DNA of 64,000 nt from the NCBI GenBank assembly GCA_905183005.1, contig CAJJDO010000023.1, positions 672,191-736,190 of the forward strand, written 5' to 3'. The stretch comes from Paramecium pentaurelia (lineage: Eukaryota; Ciliophora; Oligohymenophorea; Peniculida; Parameciidae). The notes below the pieces were generated by a model, which did not search any database, was not told the origin of the DNA, and saw nothing but the letters and a program-made list of their open reading frames with translations. Shown piece after piece: positions 52,156-61,548 of the stretch (positions are counted from its first letter, which is position 1; every line of letters starts with the position of its first letter). The position numbers and the translations under genes are program-made.

Positions 52156-53267
52156 TTTTAGATAAATTTCATATATTTGAACGTAATCTTCTATTTGCTC
52201 TATTTATTTTTATCTCCTTGTTTTATGTGTTATTTCAGGAATAAGTTAATGAAAATACTACACTGTGAGTTTCGAAGTAAATGCTTGTATTTTGCTGAAT
52301 CTACTTTATCTTTAATTCATGAGATAATTAAAATTCAACTTATGAATTTTATTATTAGAATTATAAAACTTTTCCAACAAAGAATTTTCAATTTCTATAC
52401 AGAGAATGAAAGCTACAAAAATTACAATTAAAATGTTATCTTTCTAATCAAAACCATTTTAAACGTCTAAATATATATTATAAAAATATTCTAAATTTAT
52501 CATTAATTCTTGCTTAAACTATAAATAAATACAATTAATGTAACTATTTCAATCTCCACCTTCCGGTTCCAATTTTCTTAATCATTAAATCTTTATAATT
52601 GTATTTTAAAATCAAAGATAAGTTTAACTATGGTTAGCTTTTAAATTAAACATAAATGTATATGATTCATTAAGAGAATGCAAAAATGTACTTTTTTCAT
52701 TGAATTAATATAGTTATCATTCAACTATTTTTGATATCAAAAAACTTATAATCAAATAATCAATATTTTATATAATCAAATTTTATTAAAGGGAATTTAT
52801 AGCATTGATATTATATTAAATGATAAAATCAAAGTATTTGTTTCTCTTAATTTTACTGACTTTATAATTTATAGACTATGAAATAATTTAGGAAGAAATA
52901 AAGATTAAAAATTAATGAAATTTCATAGCATCGTTTTTCTTTAAAATTCTATATATTAAATTTTTCATAATCAATGTCTTCAAAATTTGACAAATTGAAA
53001 TATTTAATCGAAAATATATACACTTGTTGATAATTATCATTTTGAATAAATAATTGTTCTTTATATAAAAATTTTCTGATTTCTTATTATTATTCAGCAT
53101 TCTACATATTTTCTTAAACAAATATATGAATTTCTTATCGCAAATAACGATTAAATCTATTCTCTTATGATGCAATAATAATGAAATTAGATGACTATAA
53201 ATGATTTGATTTTTGTTTATTCGAAATTCATGACAATTTTTAATTTCTTAAAATTATATATATAATT
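52156..53267. other. Long divergent intergenic region
   Basis: About 1.1 kb upstream of both the anoctamin gene (minus) and the next plus-strand gene. Two short frames (52177-52431 plus, 52912-53175 minus) have AT-driven composition (Ile/Asn/Lys/Phe) and no family features, so I do not call them genes. Otherwise nothing seen. Confidence 0.4.
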
Positions 53268-54049
53268 ATGCAAAAAACTATTTCTACAAGTGATTAAGAT
53301 TATAACATTGTAAAAGCTGAAAATCATTAAGATTCTGATGAAGAATTATAAGAAAAATAGGAGAAAAGCTCAAAATTAGTGATAGATGACGAAGAAGAAT
53401 TGAAAGAAGTTCCCTTAGAATAAAATGAATAAAACAATACTAATATCAAACAAGAAGTTTAATAACATTAATAAGTGCAAAAATAATAAGCAATCTAACA
53501 GCAACCTAATGATTAACCAAAAAAGGTTGTTGCTTAAGTTTATCCTAAATTCATAGACTTTGATTATTAAGACATTAATATTAAATTCAAGCCTGAATGG
53601 AAAGATAAAAGAAAAAACCCTGAACCAAACAAATTTGAAAAGAAAACTGTAATAGAAATTAATGAGCCTGTGCTATACACTATGGATAAACAAAAACCAA
53701 AACATGGAAGATCCTTTTTTACTTCCTTATTTTCTACAGATTATAGATATATCTTTATCAATGGTGGATATATGTATATTTTACAATTAAAGAATGATAA
53801 AATGTTTGTAAAGAGTGTGAATTCTTTGTAGAGATTATTTAAAATAATACTTAAGGGAGATTAAATTTAGTTATGTTTAATCAATGCCAATCTAGATAAA
53901 TCTAAACCCCCTAATGTATGATTGCAATATTATAAAATTAGATAAAATCATATCATTTCTTGAAAGGAAAAGAATAGAAAGAGAAATTATTAATGAGAGT
54001 AAGAGGAGAGATTAATAAATTAGGTTATGATTTTGATTTAATGAAATGA
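53268..54049 (+). CDS. Hypothetical protein with acidic/Gln-rich N-terminus
   Basis: About 250 residues, ATG 53268 to TGA 54047, with one 26-nt intron (GTATGATTGC...AATTAG near 53916). Residues 1-95 are Glu/Gln-rich and probably disordered. The C-terminal ~150 residues look folded: VAQVYPKFIDFDYQDINIKF, GRSFFTSLFSTDYRYIFING, YILQLKNDKMFVKSVNSLQR, then, after the intron, KEQKEKLLMRVRGEINKLGY. No known domain is recognised. It lies 63 bp before another plus-strand gene of unknown function. Confidence 0.65.
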
Positions 54050-54112
54050 ATTTTATCGATAAATTTATTTAATTAATTATAATCGTTATTTTTTTAAACA
54101 TTCCCTTGTTTT

Positions 54113-54928
54113 ATGAAAAAAAGAGACAGTATTTCTGAACCTCCTCTAGATAAATTAGATCAAATAAGATAAAAGTTTTCAAAATAATTAATAAAAGTAA
54201 ATGCTAAAGGCTTTGTGACTTGTAGCATTGGAAAATCACCTTAAAATGATGGTGGATCAAGAATTTCATTTGGTAAAAGCTCATTTTTAGAAAAACTCTA
54301 ATCAATCAATTCATTTGAAGATGATGAGAGAACTCTGCTAAAATCTATTTAATTTGATGTTTAATTAGCAATAAAAAGATATTAATAAAGAATTGAATAA
54401 ATTGCATAATAGTAAGTAGAACGAAGTTCATTAAAATCTTGTTAATAAGATATTGTCCAATATCTAACAGCTCCTTAATAAGAGAAAAATGATATTTAAT
54501 TTGATTCTTAAATATTAACAAAGAGATCTACATGTAAAAGTACAAAATAGAATACCTAAATTGAATCAAATACGAATAATAAATTAAAATAAAACAACAA
54601 AAATATTTTGGGGAATAAGAAATCTAATAAAACATTTAAAATAATAGCTGATAAATAAAATAAAGCTAAGCAGACAAAAAAATAAAGTAATTAATCTCTT
54701 ACTGAAATAAGTCTGTTAAATAAAAAACAATCAATAAATAAAGATGGCACTCTTAGTTAAAAATCTGTTTCAACTCGTTAACCCAGTGTAAAGGAAATAG
54801 CAATAAATTTAGAATAAAGAAGATCTACAGGTATGACAATGAGAAACCAACCAAGATAATCAAGAAATTCAATCAATTCCTTTGATAATAAGTAACCAAT
54901 AAAATCTAAAAAACAATTAGTTTTCTGA
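54113..54928 (+). CDS. Hypothetical basic, Ser/Gln-rich protein
   Basis: An intronless frame of 271 residues, ATG 54113 to TGA 54926. N-terminal MKKRDSISEPPLDKLDQIRQ, then GFVTCSIGKSPQNDGGSRIS and FLEKLQSINSFEDDERTLLK. The central helix has AIKRYQQRIEQIAQQQVERS, and the C-terminal half is Lys/Asn/Ser-rich with RQPSVKEIA and MTMRNQPRQSRNS, typical of disordered phospho-regulated regions. No domain is recognised. Confidence 0.65.
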
Positions 54929-55063
54929 CTTAAAGATTAAAATATATGGTTTGAATTCAAATATAAATATTAATTAATTATTTTAAATATTATTTATATT
55001 ATAGTTATATATAAATTGATACTAATAAAAGTAAATCAATATTTTTATATTAATAATTAATAA

Positions 55064-55843
55064 TCAATCTTGAACTAAGAGTTTAAGATATTAAATGTTA
55101 TATTCAATATTTCTTGGGTAGTATTATTAAACTTCAAATTTAATAGCTTTAAAGTGCTAAAGTATCTTAGAAATGACGACTACACAAATAATAAATCCGA
55201 GAGTACATAGTAAGATAATTTTTGTATAGGTGCTAATTTAGTTAGTATTTTAATTAAACTATTCTCCAATTTTTATAGCCGAGTAGGTCACAAGTATTAC
55301 AACGAGTGACATTAATAGAAATTCAAAAAATAAAGAAAATTTGAATTCTTTCCATTTTTTGAAATCAAAGTAAATGCAACCTTTGAGATGGTATTTTTAT
55401 TTACATTGTTAGCAAGAGATTCTTTTCATTATACTGCCAGTTTAAATGTAATTTGTTGCACAACTTTAATGAGCATATGAACAAGGGCATATCTAAATTA
55501 AGTTTTTATCTTATGAACAAAAGTAACAATTTTTGTTTGAAAGTGACTACATAGATTGTTCATCATTATTTCTTAAAGTATTCAAACTTATTTAAAGATT
55601 ATTTTGCTCATGTTCAGGGCTATTTTATTAGTAATTTGCATTGATTAATTCATCGTTGAAAATACTAAGCTATTAGTTTAATATCTTTTTTTTAATCATA
55701 GTAATTTATTCATCATGCTATTCTGAGAAAAGATTAAGTGATTTTTAAACTTAAAGGGATCTGTAGTTAGTCTCTTTTTTATGATCTTCTATTTCTATAG
55801 TTTTGGTAAGTTAGGGGGAATGGAGTCTGAGTTCTATAGTCAT
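55064..55843 (-). CDS. RINGv (MARCH-like) membrane E3 ubiquitin ligase
   Basis: An intronless 259-residue protein from ATG 55843 to TGA 55064-55066. Residues ~1-100 are polar and Gln/Asn-rich. A variant RING follows: Cys 106 and 109, then Cys 119 and 121, His 125, Cys 128, Cys 144 and 147 (NCYFCSQDKNLIQICPCSYA; HQSC; SCQQC). The C-x-C pair before the His and the C4HC3 order are those of RINGv/MARCH domains, although the C-to-H spacing is short. Two hydrophobic helices follow (FFEFLLMSLVVILVTYS and KIILLCTLGFIICVVVIS), as in MARCH proteins, with a short tail. Likely acts on membrane proteins of the ER or endosomal system. Confidence 0.82.
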
Positions 55844-56061
55844 TAAAATAAATAATGAATTGTTTAAATGATGATTTTTTTGGATATAAAATCAGTCAGA
55901 GTGAAATTTGAACAAAAAAATTAGTTATAATTATATAAATAAATTATTTTAATAAAAGTTTTGGATTATGAAAGAAAAAAATAAATCAATAATTTTGTAT
56001 AAATTATTATATTTGAATTGATGTCATTAAAAAAATTTTAAATAAAAAGATTTCCATATTT

Positions 56062-57585
56062 ATGAAATCATTGTTATTCATTAGCTTGTTATTGGCTACA
56101 TCTTTGTGTGCATTTTAAGAAGAAGATAATGTAATGGTGTTAACTACAGATACATTTTAAGATGCTATTGACACATTCAAATTCATTATGGTTGAATTTT
56201 ATGCACCTTGGTGTGGACATTGGTAAATATAAATAATTTATTATTAAGCAAGAAATTGGCTCCTGAGTATTCTGCTGCAGCAGCTGAATTGAAAAGAATT
56301 GGAGGAGATGATTACGTGCCTTTAGCAAAAGTTGATGCTACAGTTGAATCATCAGTAGCTGAAAAATTCTCTATCTAAGGATATCCAACAATAAAATTCT
56401 TCATAAATGGTCAAGCAATTGATTTTGAAGGAGGAAGAACATCAAGTGAAATAGTAGCTTGGATTAATAAAAAATCAGGACCTCCCTCTACAGAATTAAA
56501 TTCTGTCTAAGATTTGGAAAGATTCTTAGAGAGAGTATCAAGCACTCCAATTATTGTCTTCTTTGGAACATCATCAGATGACAATGATTTTGAAACATTC
56601 AAATAAGTTGCATAATCAAATGATAAAATTACATTTGCACACACATTTAATCCAGAATCAGCTGAGAAATACAGTGTGAGTGGTAAGATTGTGCTTTTCA
56701 AATCTTTTGATGAAAAGAGAAACAACTTTGATTAATCAGTGACTAAAGATAACTTAGAAAATTTCATAAATGTTTATGGAAATCCAATTATATTACCATT
56801 TAATGATAAGGCAATCAATATCATTTTCTAATAAAGAAATAATGCCGTCATTTTATTCACAGATGATTCAGATACAGGTGTAGCTGCTTTTAATGCCTTT
56901 GCTGCTGTTGCTGGTTCATTTAAAGATAGGTATTCATATCTTATAATTTTAGAATCAAATTTTCATTCTCCAAACCTAATGATGGATCTGGTTTATTCCA
57001 TAGATTAGCTGAATATATTGGTGCCAGTACTACTAATATCCCTAATGTTATGTTGTATGACTAATTGGGAGGAAATGGTAAATACAGATTTGAAGGTGAT
57101 ATTACAACTGAATCATTAAGAACATTCTTAACAAACTTTTTTGATGGAACATTAACAAGATATATGAAATCTGAAGAAATACCAGCTACCAATGATGAAC
57201 CTGTAAAAATTATTGTTGGCAAAAATTTCAGAGATTTGGTTATCAATAGTGATAAAGATGTTTTAATTGAATTCTATGCACCTTGGTGTGGTCATTGCAA
57301 ATAATTGGCTCCAATTTATGATGGTTTAGCTAAGAAATTATTAGTTAATCCTAATATCATAATTGCAAAATGTGATGCTACTGCTAATGAAGTATTTTAT
57401 ATTATTATTTTTAGATTGAAGGAGTTAATATTGAATCATTCCCAACAATTAAATTCTGGAAGAATGGATAAAAGGATTAAATCATCGATTATAACAGTGG
57501 AAGAGATGAAGCCAACTTCATTTCTTTCTTAAAAGAAAACACTTCACATTAATGGGTTGATCTTGATAGAGTTGAAGAATTATGA
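56062..57585 (+). CDS. PDI: Protein disulfide isomerase, classical a-b-b'-a' form
   Basis: ER oxidoreductase that forms and rearranges disulfides in secretory proteins. Signal peptide MKSLLFISLLLATSLCA; first thioredoxin domain with FYAPWCGHCKKLAP (Cys 51 and 54) and the cis-Pro segment GYPTIKFFINGQ; two inactive domains; second active domain with FYAPWCGHCKQLAPIY and FPTIKFWKNG. The C-terminus is DLDRVEEL, a variant of the KDEL/HDEL retention signal. Three introns: 56223-56248, which splits the first CGHC and ends AAG; one near 56930; and one near 57395 (GTATTTTATA...TTTTAG). TGA at 57583. Normal length, about 480 residues. Secure. Confidence 0.96.
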
Positions 57586-57636
57586 GTGTATGTATTTTCA
57601 TTTCATAAGTACAATTCCTATTTTTTATTATAATTT

Positions 57637-58589
57637 ATGAATACAATTAATGAATATTAATTATAAATACCTGTTACGAAACAACTTGAATAAATTAATG
57701 AACAATCAAATATGGAAGGCAGTATTATATTAAGTAATGAGAGACTGAGTTAAAAATAAAAAAAATTAGAAATTAGAGTATTTGATATAATTTCTTTTAG
57801 TAAATAACTTCAAGTAGATTGATACCTATTAACAATGAAAAGTTACCAAGATTATCTCTAAGTAAATCTCCACCTTAATAACTTAAAACAATTAGAGCTA
57901 TAACTGATTATCAAGCACCTTCTAAATTATAAACAATTAAATCTTTTAGGACAAATACAGAAAATGATGCAAATATTTATACTGATGATGAAAAAGGTAA
58001 ACCTAAATTCAGAAGGGATGATAAAAAATCAAAAACTAGCAATTAGAAAACTGGAATTTATGAAAATCCTTAAAATAAAAAGTTTATTGAGTTTGCCGAT
58101 TAAATTAGAAGACTCAAAGATTAATTAGATTCGTTATAAGTATATTTAATTTTATTAACTAAGAAATATTTGAATAATTCAAGGAAGTTATTCCTAGTTG
58201 TGAGGAATATTGTTGAAAAAAGAAAGAATCTAAGAAAAATTTTACTTAAGAATGGTAAAGATGAACTTATAGAATTTTCTGATATCGAAAAATATTGCAG
58301 TGTTAAAGAATTCATTAATATCAATGGAGAATAAAAACTAGTTGATAAATTAAATATCTCATTATTAGATGATATTATCTATGCCAACGAAGTATTAGAG
58401 AATTTGAAAATTTAAAATGAAATTCTAGATATAAAAGAAATGGCTGATTAAGTACTTTTTAATACAAATTATGATTATAATAGAAAAAAATTAAATAAGC
58501 AGGTTGAACAAAATATTAAAAATCAATTAAGAAGAAGACTTAAAATTATCTTTTACATCTATGGCTATGTCAAGATATAATTTGCATGA
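57637..58589 (+). CDS. Unknown protein, probably frameshifted near its 3' end
   Basis: ATG 57637 gives MNTINEYQLQIPVTKQLEQI. A 23-nt intron near 57780 (GTATTTGATA...TTTTAG) restores the frame into SSRLIPINNEKLPRLSL. Later parts are folded-looking: EFADQIRRLKDQLDSL, SRKLFLVVRNIVEKRKNLRK, EFSDIEKYCSVKEFINING and LVDKLNISLLDDIIYANEVL. The frame ends at TGA 58587 after KIIFYIYGYVKIQFA. A neighbouring frame from about 58545 reads SMAMSRYNLHEQIDIFEQRL and FVKILCDK to a TGA at 58699, and is more protein-like. An intron or a one-base slip therefore seems likely near 58540. It may be the 5' part of the decayed gene that follows. Confidence 0.5.
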
Positions 58590-58739
58590 ATAAATAGACA
58601 TTTTCGAATAGAGATTAGGTCCCCTCTAGTCTATAAAAAAAAATTTAAAATAAACTTCTTAAGCGATTACAACTTTTGTAAAAATATTATGTGATAAATG
58701 ATATATATTTTTTAATTTCTATTTAATTTTATTAACAGA

Positions 58740-60720
58740 ATCAATATAAAATTATATTCATACTTGAATTATTGAAAAAAATTTAAATACTTTCATCTTC
58801 CTCTAACTTGGATGAAAGATGATGATGTTAAAGTGCAAAAATTCTAATGGAATTAAGCAAATTACATATTCTTGAAAACCTTGACTTCATTTTTACAATT
58901 CTTCTCTATTTAAATAATGTTATTGAATATTAGTTATATATGTAATTCATTCCTATCTATTTTCAGAATAAGACACTAATTTACTAAAAAATTTGAGCAA
59001 CATGAGAGTGAACTAAATACATTTTTGACTTTCTATTCGGCTTTATAAGAAACTATATCAGATTATATTTGAGATCTAAATATTTATTCAATAATTAAGC
59101 TGTCATAAATCAAAAAATACTATAAATTTAACAATAATCTTATTAACCTAAAGACTGAGAGAAAAACTGAAATAACGGCTTTTCAAAAAGAAAAGTTCTA
59201 ACTTAAATATTTGACATCCATAGATATTAAATCAAAAATAATTTTAAGAATTAAATCAAGAATCAGAAAATTGTAATGGTATCCCATATTTCAATTATAT
59301 AAAATCAAAGTAAGAAAAGTATATGTTTACAATAAATTGATCCATAAGAAAAATAAAAATTACCTTACATTTTATCATCAACACACCATAAATTATTAAC
59401 AATTAAACGCTTATTTTCTATTATTGTTAATGCTTGCAAAGTTGACTTAATTGAAGAATCAGTCAAATAAGAATTAATCATCTTAGAAATTGATATTTAA
59501 AGCTCTCGACACGAAATAAAAAACAAATTTTAGTTTATCTTTAAGAGAGTGAATATAAAATTTTAGATTATTGAAATTCTTGAAATATATTCATAACTAT
59601 TAAATGATTACTTTCATTTATGATCAGTTTCTGGATTGAAAAATTTCAATTTATTTATTAGAATATATTTGGAAATAATTTGATAATATAGATTTGTATA
59701 CTTTTTTCTATTAATGGATTTTAGTTAATATTTAATGACTCAACAGTTAATTAGATTAAATAAGGATTTAAATTAAAAACAAATTATAAGTTTCAAATTT
59801 TTGAGTATAAATAAAAACAATGCTCAAAATATTGATTTTATTTAATCAATTTTGAAATTGCTAAATCATTTTAATATAAAATAGATATTTTAAAGGTTTT
59901 ACCAGACATACTAAATCAATAAAAATGTAATTTTGTTTATGATTATGAAAAACTTGTCTCAGGATGCTAATTAAAGAGAGCAGTTTTTTAATTAGAGATT
60001 TAGAAGCTTAATGAGGATAAGCTAATTATAACTTACTTATTTGAAATTTATCATGAAGAAAGTAAAAATTTAGAGATAAATTTATAAAAATTACTTCTTA
60101 TTAAAAATAAAGCAAAAAAAAATAAACTCAAAAGTATTTTCCTAAATTTGCTGATTTTGAAAGAAGGAAAATGATACATTAGAATATTTTGATTTTGACA
60201 CCTGATTTTTAGATCCAATAATATTGATTATTTACTACCCTCGTCAATGATTATTTTGATTTAAAAAATCGAGATTATCATTAAAAGATTTCTGATTGCA
60301 ACAATAATTTTTGATCGACAATTTTCTAGATTTAATCAAATAATAAATTGCCGTTGCATTTCTTTTGATAGTAATAAATTTCAAAATATACTACATTACA
60401 AGATTCTATACATTATTCTTTTTAAATACATTCTACTTTCTTGAAGCTACCTTTATTTAAGAGAAAGATCAATTTATTTTAAACAATCCTGATAAATTAT
60501 GTCTGACCTTTAGCCCTATAATCTTTATGTGAAACTTTCTGGATTTTTCCAAATTGTTCAAATTTATCTTGAATATTTAGTAGATCTCGAGAAAATTCGA
60601 ATCATCTTAATTATAAAAAAGCTCCATCTGGAATAATTCTGAAATTTCATGTATTGGACTTCATTGTTAAGCAATTTTAGAAGATTATTATTTGACTTCA
60701 AATTCACTTTTTGTTTGAGA
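58740..60720 (+). pseudogene. Decayed histidine-kinase-like gene relic
   Basis: The plus strand keeps coding-like blocks in changing frames, broken by in-frame TGA codons. They are, in order: a hydrophobic segment (SIQIMLLNISYICNSFLSIF); KFEQHESELNTFLTFYSALQ, ending in TGA near 59070; basic sequence RIKSRIRKLQ; EESVKQELIILEIDIQSSRH with HEIKNKF, like a histidine-kinase H-box (SHExRxPL); IISFDSNKFQNIL-type sequence (CISFDSNKFQNIL), like the N-box of ciliate kinases (DxNRxxQILxNLLxNAxK); and NSEISCIGLHCQAILE, like a G-box (GIGLGLxIsKxxxE). The order H, N, G is right for such a kinase. No intact frame remains. Kinase identity is tentative. Confidence 0.42.
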
Positions 60721-60769
60721 ATTGTTTAAATTAAATTATTTTTTTTAACATAAAACTGATATATGTTTG

Positions 60770-61087
60770 TCATTTGTTATTAGAAGGATTGTTGACTGAT
60801 TTGATTTTGTTTTATTTTTTCAGAAACTCTTTGATGTCGGCTTTTAATTAATTATATTCTTCTTTCATACTCATTATCATCCCAGTGGTCTCTTCTCTTT
60901 TATTATGAGAAATTGTTATTTTTTTTTTTAATTGGAGAAATTGCTAGTATTAGATTATAACAATTACTGGCTTCAATTCTGGATTGTTATTTATTTCATT
61001 CCAAAGTTTTTCAATTTTTTATTGTTTTCTCTGCTGTGCTTATTCTTTGTATGCTTTTGCATCACTACCAAATTATTGATTTTACAT
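60770..61087 (-). CDS. Short coiled-coil protein
   Basis: A 105-residue frame from ATG 61087 (MQNQQFGSDAKAYKEQAQQR) to TGA 60770-60772. It contains KIEKLWNEINNNPELKPV, then possibly a 24-nt intron (GTAATTGTTA...ACTAG), then basic and Glu-rich helices (EEYNQLKADIKEFLKKQ). Wholly helical, no membrane or catalytic feature. Convergent with the plus-strand relic. Confidence 0.5.
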
Positions 61088-61548
61088 TATTAATATTAAT
61101 TACAATTTTATTATGATTAATATATTTTATTAAAAGCAACATGAGAAAAGAATATAATATAACATTATACTCGATTATGATTATTTGAAAAAATACTTTT
61201 CGACATGCAATCAGCACATCATTTAATTAAAAAAATCATTAAATTATGGATAAAAAATATTAATCTCTTAGTTAATATATCATTTTATTATATAATTTAA
61301 GGGGATTTGGCTAATAAAATTGAAGAAGATAGATTTTTTATATATTATATATTGATGGAAAAATAAATCATAAGGTATTACATATTTAAGTTAAGCTAAA
61401 TCTATTGAGAAAAAATAGAAAAATTTTGAAGCTGAATAAATATTAGCAATAATTGACATACAAATTTTGGTATAACTAATAACTTCTTATTCATTTTGAA
61501 TATATATATATATTCTTAATTCAATAAAAATCTTATTAATATATTTTA
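61088..61548. other. Divergent intergenic region
   Basis: About 460 bp, AT-rich, including a TA run close to the karyopherin start. No gene seen. Confidence 0.4.

Noticed and set aside
52177..52431. Plus-strand frame of 84 codons next to the anoctamin start
   Set aside because: Lies in the probable promoter region, has AT-driven composition and no family features.
52912..53175. Minus-strand frame of 87 codons
   Set aside because: AT-driven composition in an intergenic gap, no recognisable feature.
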